In this document: piece after piece, positions 1 through 8,549 of the stretch | How the letters are laid out: every line of letters starts with the position of its first letter | How positions within the stretch are numbered: position 1 is the stretch's first letter | Source: Rhodobacteraceae bacterium DSL-40 | Lineage (GTDB): Bacteria > Pseudomonadota > Alphaproteobacteria > Rhodobacterales > Rhodobacteraceae | Direction of reading: 5' to 3' | Length of the DNA: 64,000 bases | Assembly (NCBI GenBank): GCA_003258405.1 | Contig: QKPN01000014.1 | Location: 21,964-85,963, forward strand | Notes under the pieces: model-generated | Database searches by the model: none | What the model saw: the letters and a program-made list of their open reading frames with translations, nothing else | Told to the model about the DNA's origin: nothing | Made by a program: the position numbers and the translations under genes

Positions 1-665
1 CGGCGCGAATAATGCCCGCCAAGATAGCCGCCGAGCGCCGTGGCGATCCCCAGCACCAGCGCCTTGTCCCATTCGATCAGCCCGGCGAGCGCGAGGGTCA
101 GCGCCGAGACCGTGGAGAGGATCGCCGAGAGGGCATTCTTCAGGCCGTTCATGCCGTGGAGGTTCGCGAAGCCCATGAGGCTGAAAGCCGCGAGCAGCAT
201 GATCCCGAGGCCGCCGTTGAAATACCCGCCGTAGACTGACACCACCAGCAGCACCAGCGCGGAGGCGAGGAAGCCGAGCCCGTCCGCGCCCCCCAGACGC
301 TGCACGAGCCAGGGCCCGAGGGCGAAGAGCACTGTGGCGATGAGCAGGAGCCATGGCACCACGCCCGAGAACACCTCGTCGGGCGTCACCATCAGCAGGA
401 GCGCGCCAATGAACCCGCCCAGCACCGAGAGGCCCAGCATCCCCCGGAGCCCGAGGCTGCCCTCGGCGCTCACGTCGCGGCGAAAGGCCCAGGCGCTGCT
501 CACATAGCCCGGCAGCGCGGTCAGCGTCGCGGTCGCATTCGCCATCACCGGCGGCACGCCCAGCCAGACCAGCGCCGGAAACGACAGGAATGTGCCACCG
601 CCCGCGACGGCATTGAGTGCGCCCGCGGCAAGCCCGGCGAGCGAGAGGACCAGAAATTGCAGCAT
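1..665 (-). CDS. TSUP/TauE-SafE family membrane permease (3'-truncated by window edge)
   Basis: The reverse strand reads from an ATG at 665 to the window edge without a stop, giving 221 codons of a strongly hydrophobic protein. The N-terminus (MLQFLVLSLAGLAAGALNAV followed by AGGGTFLSFPAL) is the typical first repeat of the TSUP (TauE/SafE, DUF81) family: an early membrane helix, the conserved AGGGT turn and a following proline helix. A second similar stretch (VSVYGGYFNGGLGIM) is the start of the second repeat. The family exports or imports sulfite, sulfonates and related small organic anions across the inner membrane; the substrate cannot be told from sequence. It is divergent from the nap operon. 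The C-terminal end lies outside the window. Confidence 0.85.
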   Translation of the reverse strand, partial: MLQFLVLSLAGLAAGALNAVAGGGTFLSFPALVWLGVPPVMANATATLTALPGYVSSAWAFRRDVSAEGSLGLRGMLGLSVLGGFIGALLLMVTPDEVFSGVVPWLLLIATVLFALGPWLVQRLGGADGLGFLASALVLLVVSVYGGYFNGGLGIMLLAAFSLMGFANLHGMNGLKNALSAILSTVSALTLALAGLIEWDKALVLGIATALGGYLGGHYSR

Positions 666-821
666 CGGGACCACCCGCGGAATCTGTTGACGACCCGGCG
701 AGCTGTAAACCGGCTTCCGGCCGATTGGAACCCGCAGAGGAAGCCTGCGCCAACCGCCTTTTACCGTTGCCGGTTTCGGGAAGGGGCCGGGTGGTGCGCC
801 CGCATTCCAACGTGGAGCGAC

Positions 822-835
822 TTGACCAAAGTCAA
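822..835. promoter_or_regulatory. FNR/FnrL-type binding site upstream of napF
   Basis: TTGACcaaaGTCAA is a perfect 5+4+5 palindrome closely matching the FNR/CRP-type consensus TTGAT-N4-ATCAA. It lies about 150 bp before the napF start and about 155 bp from the divergent permease gene. Oxygen-responsive FNR-family proteins commonly activate nap operons in alphaproteobacteria, so anaerobic or microaerobic induction of nap is the likely role. The rest of the 666-987 intergenic stretch shows no other feature I can support. Confidence 0.65.
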
Positions 836-987
836 TTCAATCCGAGGGCGGCCCCATAGACTGAGCCCCAGACACCGGGCGCGAGACGGTTTTCTGATGG
901 GTTCAGAAGCGCGCCTGGCGTGTGACCGGAGCGGGCGGGCAGCGCGTCACGCTCCGGGTGGTGCCAGGCAGAAGGCCAAGCGACGCG

Positions 988-1494
988 ATGGTATGTCACT
1001 CTCGAAGAGATTTCCTGCGCGGAAATCTCGCTCCGGACGAGACAGATCAGATGAGGCCGCCCGGGGCCCGGGGCGACTTCGCGAGCCTGTGCGACCGGTG
1101 CCGCAAGTGCACCGAGGCCTGCCCCGAAGGCATCATCGTGCAAGGCCGAGGGCAGCGCCCGTCACTGGATTTCTCGAAAGGTGCCTGCACGTTCTGCGGG
1201 GATTGCGCGCGCGCCTGCCCGTCGGGCGCGCTTCTGGTCGAGCTTGTCGCCGAGTGGCCGTGGCGGGCGGAGATACGGCCCTCCTGCCTTTCGCTTCAGG
1301 GCATTGCCTGCCGGGCCTGTGAGGATGCCTGCGAGACGCGCGCCATCCGGTTCCGGCTGATGACGGCGGGCCGGGCCGTGCCGGAGCTCGATCCGGAGCG
1401 ATGCACGGGCTGCGGCGCGTGTGCCTTCACCTGCCCGGCAGGCGCCGTAGCGTTTCGCCGCGATCTTCCCGCGGCCGTGGGAGCACGCGAATGA
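988..1494 (+). CDS. napF: NapF, polyferredoxin accessory protein of periplasmic nitrate reductase
   Basis: A 168-residue cytoplasmic iron-sulfur protein with four clustered cysteine groups: C35/C38/C41/C45, C67/C70/C73/C77, C100/C108/C111/C115 and C139/C142/C145/C149. The N-terminus SRRDFLRG resembles the twin-arginine-like start seen in NapF proteins. NapF is thought to help load or reduce the iron-sulfur centre of NapA before export. The ATG at 988 was chosen because it gives the usual NapF start and length; an in-frame GTG at 922 would add 22 residues. The third cysteine group has irregular spacing (C-X7-C-X2-C-X3-C). It is the first gene of the nap operon, downstream of an FNR-type site, and its stop overlaps the napD start (ATGA). 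Confidence 0.88.
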   Translation: MVCHSRRDFLRGNLAPDETDQMRPPGARGDFASLCDRCRKCTEACPEGIIVQGRGQRPSLDFSKGACTFCGDCARACPSGALLVELVAEWPWRAEIRPSCLSLQGIACRACEDACETRAIRFRLMTAGRAVPELDPERCTGCGACAFTCPAGAVAFRRDLPAAVGARE

Positions 1495-1763
1495 ACATCT
1501 GTGGTTGCCTTGTCCATGTCGCGGCGCGCGCGCGGGAAGCGGCCCGCGCCGCCATGGCCGCGATGGAGGGCGTCGAGGTCCATGCCGAGAGCGCGGACGG
1601 CCGTTTCGTCGTCGTGGTCGAGGATACCCGGACGGCGCGCGCCTCGGATCTGCTCATGGCGCTGCACCAGCTTCCGGGCGTGATCTCGCTCACGCTCAAC
1701 TACCACCACTTCGAAGATCAGACCCCGGGGCCCGCGCCTGTACTGAATACTCAGGAGACCTGA
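1491..1763 (+). CDS. napD: NapD, Tat-signal chaperone for NapA
   Basis: A 90-residue protein with the NapD start MNICGCLVHV, a ferredoxin-like beta-alpha-beta-beta-alpha-beta pattern and the motif GVISLTLNYHH near the C-terminus. NapD binds the twin-arginine signal peptide of NapA in the cytoplasm and delays export until the molybdenum cofactor is inserted. It overlaps napF by 4 bp and ends 3 bp before the napA start, as expected for a translationally coupled chaperone. Confidence 0.92.
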   Translation: MNICGCLVHVAARAREAARAAMAAMEGVEVHAESADGRFVVVVEDTRTARASDLLMALHQLPGVISLTLNYHHFEDQTPGPAPVLNTQET

Positions 1764-1766
1764 CGC

Positions 1767-4259
1767 ATGACCATCTCCGAATCCCGCCGGACGTTCCTGA
1801 AAGCCACCGCAGCGGCGAGCACGGCCGCGGCCGCAGGCATTCCGCTCGCCACCGGGCCCGCCGCGGCCCAGGCCGCCTCGGCCGATATTCGCTGGGACAA
1901 GGCGCCTTGCCGGTTCTGCGGCACCGGCTGTTCGGTGCTCGTGGGGACGAAGGACGGGCGCGTGGTTGCGACCCAGGGCGATCCGGACGCGCCGGTGAAC
2001 CGGGGCCTCAACTGCATCAAGGGCTATTTCCTCTCGAAGATCATGTATGGCCAGGACCGGCTGACAACGCCGCTCCTGCGCAAGACCAACGGCGTTTTCG
2101 ACAAGAACGGCGCGTTCGAACCGGTAAGCTGGGACGAGGCCTTCGATGTCATGGCGCAGAAGTGGAAGGAGGCGCTGGCGAACAAGGGGCCAACCTCGGT
2201 GGGCATGTTCGGCTCGGGCCAGTGGACGGTCTGGGAGGGCTATGCCGCCTCCAAGCTGATGAAGGCCGGCTTCCGCTCGAACAACATCGACCCGAACGCG
2301 CGCCACTGCATGGCCTCGGCGGTGGTGGGATTCATGCGCGCCTTCGGGATCGACGAGCCGATGGGCTGCTATGACGATCTCGAGCAGGCGGACACCTTCG
2401 TGCTCTGGGGCTCGAACATGGCGGAGATGCATCCGATCCTGTGGTCCCGCCTGACGGACACCCGGCTCACCAGGCCCGGCTGCCAGGTGCATGTGCTCTC
2501 GACCTTCGAGCACCGCTCGTTCGAGCTTGCGGACAATGCGATGGTCTTCACGCCGCAGACGGATCTCGCGATCCTCAACTACATCGCCAACTACATCATC
2601 CAGAACGACCGGGTGAACTGGGAATTCGTGAATGCCCATGTGAACTTCACCCGGACCGAGACCGATATCGGCTACGGCCTGCGCCCCGAGAATCCGCTGC
2701 AGGAAGCGGCGGCGCATCCCGATGACGGCACGCTGACGCCGATCGATTTCGACGAATATGCGGCTTCGGTGTCCAGCTATACCGTGGACATGGTCTCTGA
2801 GCTGTCCGGCGTTCCGGCAGCCCAGCTCGAGCGGCTGGCGGAGCAGTACGCCGACCCGGACCGCAAGGTCATGTCGCTCTGGACCATGGGCTTCAACCAG
2901 CACACCCGCGGTTCCTGGGTGAACGGGCTTTGCTACAACGTGCATCTGCTCACCGGGAAGATCTCCGAGCCCGGAAACTCGCCGTTCTCGCTCACGGGCC
3001 AGCCCTCGGCCTGCGGCACGGCGCGCGAGGTCGGCACCTTTGCCCATCGCCTGCCTGCCGACATGGTGGTGACGAACCCCGAACACCGCGCCCGGTGCGA
3101 GGCGGCCTGGGGCCTGCCCGAGGGCACCATCCCCGAGAAGCCCGGCTTCCATGCCGTGCTGCAGAACCGCATGCTGAAGGACGGGGTGCTGAACGCCTAC
3201 TGGGTCCAGTGCAACAACAACATGCAGGCCGCGGCCAACATGAACGAGGAGGGCATCCCCGGCTATCGCAACCCCGAGAACTTCATCGCCGTCTCCGATC
3301 CCTATCCGACGGTTACGGCGATGGCCGCGGACCTGATCCTGCCCACGGCGATGTGGGTGGAGAAGGAGGGCGCCTACGGCAATGCGGAGCGCCGCACCCA
3401 GTTCTGGCGCCAGCAGGTCTCGGCGCCCGGCGAGGCGAAATCCGATCTCTGGCAGCTCATGGAATTCTCCAAGCGCTTCACCGTGGACGAGGTCTGGGGA
3501 GAGGAGCTGGTCGCGAAGAAGCCCGAGCTTGCCGGCAAGACGCTCTACGAGGTGCTCTACGAGAACGGCACGGTGAACATGTTCCCGCTCGCGGAGACGG
3601 CGGAGGGCTTCGACAATGCCGAGGCCGAGCATTTCGGCTTCTATGTGCAGAAGGGGCTTTTCGAGGAATACGCCGCCTTCGGGCGCGGCCACGGCCACGA
3701 CCTCGCCGAGTTCGACGCCTATCATCATGCGCGCGGCCTGCGCTGGCCGGTGGTGGACGGGCAGGAGACGCTCTATCGCTTCCGGGAGGGCTACGACCCC
3801 TATGTCGCGGACGGCGCGGACGTGCAGTTCTACGGCAACGCCGACGGCAGGGCGAAGGTCATTTCCGCGCCCTACGAGCCTCCGGCGGAGAGCCCGGACG
3901 AGGAATACGATCTCTGGCTTGCGACCGGCCGCGTGCTGGAACACTGGCATTCGGGCTCGATGACCCGGCGCGTGCCGGAGCTGCACCGCGCCTTTCCGGC
4001 GGCCGTGGTGTTCATGCATCCCGACGATGCGCGGGACCGTGGCCTCCGGCGCGGCCAGGAGATCATGATCTCGACCCGGCGCGGCGAGATGCTGAGCCGT
4101 GTCGAGACGCGGGGCCGCAACAAGCCGCCGCGCGGCCTCGTCTTCGTGCCCTGGTTCGACGAGGGCCAACTCATCAACAAGCTCACGCTCGATGCGACCT
4201 GCCCGCTGTCGAAGGAGACAGACTTCAAGAAATGCGCCTGCAAGGTCGAGCGCGCGTGA
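1767..4259 (+). CDS. napA: NapA, catalytic subunit of periplasmic nitrate reductase
   Basis: An 830-residue molybdopterin enzyme that reduces nitrate to nitrite in the periplasm. It begins with a Tat signal peptide (SRRTFLK, then an Ala-rich stretch ending near AAAQA). The [4Fe-4S] cluster motif is C48-X2-C51-X3-C55-X27-C83, and the molybdenum-ligating cysteine is C181 in NARHCMAS. Length and motifs are standard for Nap rather than for membrane-bound NarG or assimilatory NasA. It follows napD directly and is followed by the electron-transfer genes napG, napH, napB and napC. Electrons should reach it from quinol through NapC and/or NapGH via NapB. Confidence 0.97.
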   Translation: MTISESRRTFLKATAAASTAAAAGIPLATGPAAAQAASADIRWDKAPCRFCGTGCSVLVGTKDGRVVATQGDPDAPVNRGLNCIKGYFLSKIMYGQDRLTTPLLRKTNGVFDKNGAFEPVSWDEAFDVMAQKWKEALANKGPTSVGMFGSGQWTVWEGYAASKLMKAGFRSNNIDPNARHCMASAVVGFMRAFGIDEPMGCYDDLEQADTFVLWGSNMAEMHPILWSRLTDTRLTRPGCQVHVLSTFEHRSFELADNAMVFTPQTDLAILNYIANYIIQNDRVNWEFVNAHVNFTRTETDIGYGLRPENPLQEAAAHPDDGTLTPIDFDEYAASVSSYTVDMVSELSGVPAAQLERLAEQYADPDRKVMSLWTMGFNQHTRGSWVNGLCYNVHLLTGKISEPGNSPFSLTGQPSACGTAREVGTFAHRLPADMVVTNPEHRARCEAAWGLPEGTIPEKPGFHAVLQNRMLKDGVLNAYWVQCNNNMQAAANMNEEGIPGYRNPENFIAVSDPYPTVTAMAADLILPTAMWVEKEGAYGNAERRTQFWRQQVSAPGEAKSDLWQLMEFSKRFTVDEVWGEELVAKKPELAGKTLYEVLYENGTVNMFPLAETAEGFDNAEAEHFGFYVQKGLFEEYAAFGRGHGHDLAEFDAYHHARGLRWPVVDGQETLYRFREGYDPYVADGADVQFYGNADGRAKVISAPYEPPAESPDEEYDLWLATGRVLEHWHSGSMTRRVPELHRAFPAAVVFMHPDDARDRGLRRGQEIMISTRRGEMLSRVETRGRNKPPRGLVFVPWFDEGQLINKLTLDATCPLSKETDFKKCACKVERA

Positions 4260-4285
4260 CCCTCCCCTGACCGAGAACCCCGAGA

Positions 4286-5104
4286 ATGCCCGCCCCCGGA
4301 AGGCCAGCCAACCCAAACCGCCGCCGGTTCCTTGCGGAGACCGCACGGATGGCGGGGGGATGCGCGATGGCAGGCTCGTTGCTGGCCTATCTCGCGCATC
4401 AGGCAAGGGCGCTGCCGGCAGACGCGCTGCGTCCGCCGGGGGCCTTGCCGGAGGATGCGTTTCTCGCCGCCTGCATCCGCTGCGGCCTTTGCGTGCGGGA
4501 TTGCCCCTACGACACGCTGAAGCTCGCAGAACTCGGCGAGGGCGGCCCGGCGGCCGGCACGCCTTATTTCACCGCCCGCGACACGCCCTGCGAGATGTGT
4601 GACGACATTCCCTGCGTCGCGGCCTGCCCGACGGGGGCGCTTGATCCCGCGCTGCAGGTGATCGACGACGCGCGCATGGGAACCGCCGTGCTGGTGGATC
4701 AGGAGAACTGCCTGAACTTTCTCGGGCTGCGCTGCGATGTCTGCTACCGGGTCTGCCCGGTCATCGACAAGGCGATCACGCTCGAGCTGTCTCATAACGA
4801 GCGTTCCGGCCATCATGCGATCTTCGCCCCCACCGTCCATGCCGGGCAATGCACCGGCTGCGGCATCTGCGAGAAGAGCTGCGTGCTGCCGGAGGCCGCG
4901 ATCAAGGTGCTGCCGCTGCGGCTGGCCCGCGGGGCGGCTGCCGAGCATTACCGCAAGGGCTGGGAGGAGCGGGAAGCCCATGGCGCGCCGCTGGTCGAGG
5001 ACCTGATCGATCTGCCGGACCGTCTGCCGGGGCCGGGCACCGACAATCTCGCGACACCGGGCGGCTTCGATCCGGCCTTCAAGCTGCCGGGAGCCAGCCA
5101 ATGA
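4286..5104 (+). CDS. napG: NapG, periplasmic ferredoxin-type quinol dehydrogenase subunit
   Basis: A 272-residue Tat-exported iron-sulfur protein. The N-terminus carries NRRRFL followed by an Ala/Gly-rich hydrophobic segment. Four [4Fe-4S] motifs follow: C63/C66/C69/C73, then CEMCDDIPC...[19 protein letters not shown] and [11 protein letters not shown]. NapG works with membrane NapH to pass electrons from quinol towards NapB/NapA. Its stop overlaps the napH start (ATGA at 5101). Presence of napGH in addition to napC gives the operon two possible quinol entry routes. Confidence 0.92.
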   Translation: MPAPGRPANPNRRRFLAETARMAGGCAMAGSLLAYLAHQARALPADALRPPGALPEDAFLAACIRCGLCVRDCPYDTLKLAELGEGGPAAGTPYFTARDTPCEMCDDIPCVAACPTGALDPALQVIDDARMGTAVLVDQENCLNFLGLRCDVCYRVCPVIDKAITLELSHNERSGHHAIFAPTVHAGQCTGCGICEKSCVLPEAAIKVLPLRLARGAAAEHYRKGWEEREAHGAPLVEDLIDLPDRLPGPGTDNLATPGGFDPAFKLPGASQ

Positions 5105-6012
5105 GCGACAAGACACGGCTCCCGACCGGTCAGGAGGCCATTCGCGAGAAGGGCTGGGTGGGCGCACACCGCTACCTCATCCTGCGCCGCCTGTCGCAGG
5201 CCTTCTTTCTCATGCTCTTCCTCCTCGGGCCCTGGTTCGGGGTCTGGTGGGTTGCGGGGACGCTGGCGGGGTCGCGGACCCTTGGCGTTCTGCCGCTCAC
5301 CGATCCCTTCGTCCTGCTGCAGGGGATGTTCGCCGGGCACTGGCCGGAAGCCACCGCGCTCCTGGGCGCGCTGATCGTTCTCGTGGCCTATGCGCTGATC
5401 GGCGGGCGGGTCTATTGCTCCTGGGTCTGCCCGATCAATCCGGTGACGGATGCCGCCCACTGGCTGCATGAACGGCTCGGGCTGCAGAAGGGCTGGCAGC
5501 CGAAGCGGACGACACGGTTCTGGATCCTTGGCGCCGCGCTCGTCGTCTCGGCGCTGAGCGGCACGATCGCCTGGGAGATCGTCAATCCGATCACCATGCT
5601 GCATCGCGGACTGGTCTTCGGCATCGGCTTCGCCTGGGCGCTGGTCGCGATGATCTTCCTTTTCGATCTCGTCGTCGCGCGCCGGGGCTGGTGCGGCCAT
5701 GTCTGCCCGGTGGGCGCGTTCTACGGCCTTCTGGGGGCAAAGAGCCTGCTTCGTGTCAGCGCCGCGGATCGCACGGTCTGCGACAACTGCATGGACTGCT
5801 ACGCCGTCTGCCCGGAATCCCACGTGATCTCGCCCGCCCTCAAGGGAAAGCCCGGCGAGACGCCGCTGATCCTGTCGCCGGATTGCACCAACTGCGGGCG
5901 GTGCATCGACGTCTGCTCGGTCAACGTCTTCAATTTCACCCACCGCTTCGACCACCACCTCAAGACGGGGGAGGGCGCGGCGAATGATCCGAACACCAGT
6001 CATGCCGCCTGA
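5101..6012 (+). CDS. napH: NapH, membrane quinol dehydrogenase subunit
   Basis: A 303-residue integral membrane iron-sulfur protein with about four transmembrane helices. The two conserved C-X3-CP motifs are C106-C110 and C198-C202. The C-terminal cytoplasmic part carries two [4Fe-4S] motifs, C227/C230/C233/C237 and C262/C265/C268/C272. NapH oxidises quinol, classically menaquinol in enteric bacteria, and hands electrons to NapG. The ATG at 5101 overlaps the napG stop. The next gene, napB, begins 21 bp downstream. Confidence 0.93.
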   Translation: MSDKTRLPTGQEAIREKGWVGAHRYLILRRLSQAFFLMLFLLGPWFGVWWVAGTLAGSRTLGVLPLTDPFVLLQGMFAGHWPEATALLGALIVLVAYALIGGRVYCSWVCPINPVTDAAHWLHERLGLQKGWQPKRTTRFWILGAALVVSALSGTIAWEIVNPITMLHRGLVFGIGFAWALVAMIFLFDLVVARRGWCGHVCPVGAFYGLLGAKSLLRVSAADRTVCDNCMDCYAVCPESHVISPALKGKPGETPLILSPDCTNCGRCIDVCSVNVFNFTHRFDHHLKTGEGAANDPNTSHAA

Positions 6013-6033
6013 ACATCACCAGGGAGATCAGAG

Positions 6034-6477
6034 ATGAAAATGCCGGTACTCGCGGGTATCTCCGCCCTCGCCGCACCCATGCTGGTCGCCGGACTGGTCC
6101 TTGCCCAGGCCTCCGGCCCGGTTTCCTCCCTCAGGGGTGTCGATGTGGAGGACACCGTGGATGTGGGCGAAGTCTATCAGCAGCTCGAAGGCCGGCAGGT
6201 CCGCAACTATCGCCAGCAGCCGCCGGTGATCCCGCATTCGATGACCCAGTACCAGATCGACCTGCGCACCAACCAGTGCCTGAGCTGCCATGACTGGACC
6301 AACGCGGGCGAACGCGGCGCGCCGACGCTTTCGATGTCGCACTATCTCGATCGCGACGGCACGCAGCTCGATACCGTCGCCGGGACCCGCTGGTTCTGCA
6401 CCCAGTGCCATGTTCCGCAGGCCAATGCGCCCGAACTGGTCGGGAACACCTTCGAGCCTTCCAGCTCGCTGCACTGA
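6034..6477 (+). CDS. napB: NapB, dihaem cytochrome c subunit of nitrate reductase
   Basis: A 147-residue exported cytochrome with a Sec-type signal peptide (residues 1 to about 25, ending LVLAQA) and two haem c motifs, C82-LS-C85-H86 and C122-TQ-C125-H126. NapB forms the NapAB complex and supplies electrons to the iron-sulfur cluster of NapA. Conserved NapB features include the IPHSMTQYQID stretch just before the first haem site. It lies between napH and napC, preceded by a GGGAGATC-type ribosome binding site. Confidence 0.95.
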   Translation: MKMPVLAGISALAAPMLVAGLVLAQASGPVSSLRGVDVEDTVDVGEVYQQLEGRQVRNYRQQPPVIPHSMTQYQIDLRTNQCLSCHDWTNAGERGAPTLSMSHYLDRDGTQLDTVAGTRWFCTQCHVPQANAPELVGNTFEPSSSLH

Positions 6478-6503
6478 AGCCGCCGGAACAGGGAGACACC
6501 ATC

Positions 6504-7217
6504 ATGCGCGATCCGAAGGATGGGAAACCACCCCGCCGCCGCGGCCTCCTTGGCCTCTGGGACCTGATCTGGAGCCCCGTTTCGGCCTTCAGCCTCGGCT
6601 TCCTTCTGCTCGCGGGGTTCCTCGCCGGGATCCTGTTCTGGGGCGGTTTCCACTGGTCTCTGGAGCTCACCAACACCGAGGAGTTCTGCGTCTCCTGCCA
6701 TACGATGGAGACCAACCTCGGCGAATACCGGCAGACCGTGCATTACAACAACCATTCCGGGGTGCGGGCGATCTGTTCGGATTGCCATGTGCCGCATGAG
6801 TGGCAGTACAAGGTCAAGGCGAAGATCATGGCGGTGAAGGATGTCTATCACGAGATCCTCGGCACGATCTCGACGCCGGAGGACTACGAGGCGCGGCGGC
6901 TGCACATGGCGGCGTCGGTCTGGCGCAAGATGAAGGCCACGGACAGCCGGGAGTGCCGGAACTGCCATGCCTTCGAATACATGGATTTCACCATCCAGGA
7001 GACCCGCGCCGCGGCGAACCACCAGCGGGCGATCGACGAGGGCATGACCTGCATCGACTGCCACCAGGGCATCGCGCATGATCTGGCGCCGGGCTATCTC
7101 GAGGAATACCGCCACGTCGTGGAGGAGCTCGAGGGCGGGCAGACGGCACAGGGGAACCTCGCGCCCGGCCCCGATCTTGCGGCGATACGGACCTACCTCG
7201 AGAGGACGGTGGAGTAG
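6504..7217 (+). CDS. napC: NapC, tetrahaem membrane-anchored quinol dehydrogenase
   Basis: A 237-residue NapC/NirT-family protein: a basic N-terminus, one membrane anchor (about residues 25-48), then a periplasmic domain with four CXXCH sites at C62, C91, C151 and C183. NapC takes electrons from quinol and passes them to NapB. It uses the ATG at 6504, preceded by CAGGGAGA. It closes the recognisable nap genes. NapC together with NapGH in one operon means redundant or quinone-specific electron entry. Confidence 0.95.
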   Translation: MRDPKDGKPPRRRGLLGLWDLIWSPVSAFSLGFLLLAGFLAGILFWGGFHWSLELTNTEEFCVSCHTMETNLGEYRQTVHYNNHSGVRAICSDCHVPHEWQYKVKAKIMAVKDVYHEILGTISTPEDYEARRLHMAASVWRKMKATDSRECRNCHAFEYMDFTIQETRAAANHQRAIDEGMTCIDCHQGIAHDLAPGYLEEYRHVVEELEGGQTAQGNLAPGPDLAAIRTYLERTVE

Positions 7218-7274
7218 CCTGACGGGGCGCCGGTCAGGCCAGGCGCCCTGCTCACATTTCAGGAGAACGCGACC

Positions 7275-7541
7275 ATGTTGGGAATGCTGGATCTGCTTGG
7301 AACGATCGGGGGAAACATCCTGAGCCTGCCGGGGATCGTCGGGCTTGCGCTCGGGATGGCGACGCGCAACTGGCTGTTCGCGGCGATCATGGGGGGGCTT
7401 GTCGGGGTTCTCGAGACCTATCTCTTCGGCGGCACACATCCCGGCCATGTCACGGTGATCGAGGTTGCGGTCGCGGTCCTTGTCGGCATGGCGGCCGGGG
7501 TGGTGGGCTGTGCGATCCGGCACAAGGGGGCGACGGTCTGA
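7275..7541 (+). CDS. Small hydrophobic membrane protein, unknown function, downstream of napC
   Basis: I do not recognise this 88-residue protein. It has a good start (AGGAGA eight bases before the ATG) and about three hydrophobic segments (approximate residues 15-32, 35-52 and 58-80) with short polar ends. Glycines are frequent, including MGGLVG and LFGGTHPGH. It begins 57 bp after napC on the same strand, so it is probably in the nap transcription unit. It is not like NapE, which is shorter with one helix, nor NapK. It could be an accessory membrane factor, or simply a neighbour. Confidence 0.6.
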   Translation: MLGMLDLLGTIGGNILSLPGIVGLALGMATRNWLFAAIMGGLVGVLETYLFGGTHPGHVTVIEVAVAVLVGMAAGVVGCAIRHKGATV

Positions 7542-7567
7542 CCGGCGCTTCCGGGAGAGGCTTTGCC

Positions 7568-7587
7568 GTGAAAACGGGGCTTTTCAC
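7568..7587. terminator. Weak stem-loop after the nap operon
   Basis: GTGAAAA-cggggc-TTTTCAC forms a 7-bp perfect stem with a 6-base loop, 26 bp after the small membrane protein. It is A/T-rich and without a clear U-tract, so it may or may not terminate transcription. Confidence 0.3.
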
Positions 7588-7608
7588 CGTGAAACGGAAA
7601 TCAAGTAA

Positions 7609-7637
7609 TTGAATTTGCTGAAAAAAGATACTAACAT
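7609..7637 (+). promoter_or_regulatory. Possible sigma70-type promoter upstream of the cupin gene
   Basis: TTGAAT, 17 bases, TAACAT lies in an unusually A/T-rich patch of the 7542-7900 gap. It would give a leader of roughly 260 bases before the cupin start. The rest of the gap shows no gene I can support. Confidence 0.3.
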
Positions 7638-7900
7638 ATCATGAATGGCTAGTGGGGCCGGTTGATCCGCGCGCGGGGCGGCACTGGCCAACGTTGGCCG
7701 CGCCGGGATGCCGGGGGCGTCGTGAAGAGTTTTTGCGCGCTTCGGGCGCGGGGTGTTTCCTGCGCCGGGGCGGCGGCGCGGATGCGGAGCGTGCCAGTCC
7801 CGAGACCTGCTCTTTCGGGAATGACACTTATTCCTCTCATCGAACGGTTCGGATCGCCCTAGAGTGCCGGCAGAGGCAGCAGAAAGGGAAAGGATACGCC

Positions 7901-8296
7901 ATGGAGATCGTGCGTGCCGACAGCCGCTCGACCCGTCCGGGCCCGACCGACTGGTTTACCGGCGAGGTCGAGCTCGAGGGGCTCTTCAACAGCTTTGATG
8001 CGGAGCGCGTGCAGGGGGCGAACGTCCGCTTCGGGCCCGGCGCGCGCACCGCGTGGCATACGCATCCGCGCGGCCAGACGCTGATCGTGACCTCCGGCAC
8101 CGGGCGCGTGCAGCGCTGGGGCGGGCCGATCGAGGAGATCCGCGCCGGGGACGTGGTGTGGTTCGCGCCGGGCGAGAAGCACTGGCACGGCGCCGGGCCC
8201 GACGCGGCGATGACCCACATCGCCATTCAGGAGGTTCAGGACGGCAAGGTCGTCGACTGGATGGAGCAGGTGTCGGACGCGCAATACGGCGCCTGA
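7901..8296 (+). CDS. Single-domain cupin protein (hydroxynitrile-lyase-like metal cupin)
   Basis: A 131-residue protein with one cupin barrel. The metal-binding set is visible: H53 and H55 in AWHTHPRGQ, Q59, and H94 in GEKHWHG. As I recall, this His-His-Gln-His arrangement matches manganese cupins related to bacterial hydroxynitrile lyases (COG1917); most relatives have no assigned role. The ATG at 7901 is preceded by AGAAAGGGAAAGG. The frame stays open upstream, but without cupin-like sequence. It stands alone between the nap block and the convergent betaine reductase gene. Possible roles are a small metal-dependent lyase, an isomerase or a sensor. Confidence 0.8.
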   Translation: MEIVRADSRSTRPGPTDWFTGEVELEGLFNSFDAERVQGANVRFGPGARTAWHTHPRGQTLIVTSGTGRVQRWGGPIEEIRAGDVVWFAPGEKHWHGAGPDAAMTHIAIQEVQDGKVVDWMEQVSDAQYGA

Positions 8297-8427
8297 TCCC
8301 GAACGGACCCGCGCGCGTAGACGGCTTGGAGGGAGAGGCTTGTGATCGTCTTCGCGCGCGACATGCCGGGGGCAGGAGGGTGGCGCGTTCAGGATGGCGC
8401 CAGCGGCGCAGCGCTTGGGGAAAAGGT

Positions 8428-8461
8428 GCATGGACCGGCAGGGGAGAATGCCGGTCCATGC
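8428..8461. terminator. Bidirectional hairpin between the cupin gene and gbcB
   Basis: GCATGGACCGGCA and TGCCGGTCCATGC form a 13-bp perfect stem with an 8-base loop (GGGGAGAA). On the minus strand the stem is followed by CACCTTTTCC, so it best suits termination after the gbcAB operon; it also lies after the convergent cupin gene. Confidence 0.65.
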
Positions 8462-8549
8462 GGGGTCTGCTGCCCGTTGCGGGGAGCAAACGCGCGGAGC
8501 GAAACTGTCGTCCGGGGCGAAACGGTTCGAACCTGAACCGTCCCGGCGC

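Noticed and set aside
657..1322. A 221-codon plus-strand frame over the napF promoter region
   Set aside because: It crosses the FNR site and overlaps napF out of frame. napF has clear iron-sulfur motifs and this frame has none.
1296..4406. A 1036-codon open frame antisense to napA
   Set aside because: It mirrors napA codon usage (third-position G/C bias removes stops), is low-complexity and Arg/His/Gly-rich, and resembles no protein family. napA on the other strand has all expected motifs.
7652..7900. In-frame 83-codon N-terminal extension of the cupin protein
   Set aside because: Arg/Gly-rich and unlike cupins. The ATG at 7901 has a proper ribosome binding site and gives a normal cupin length.
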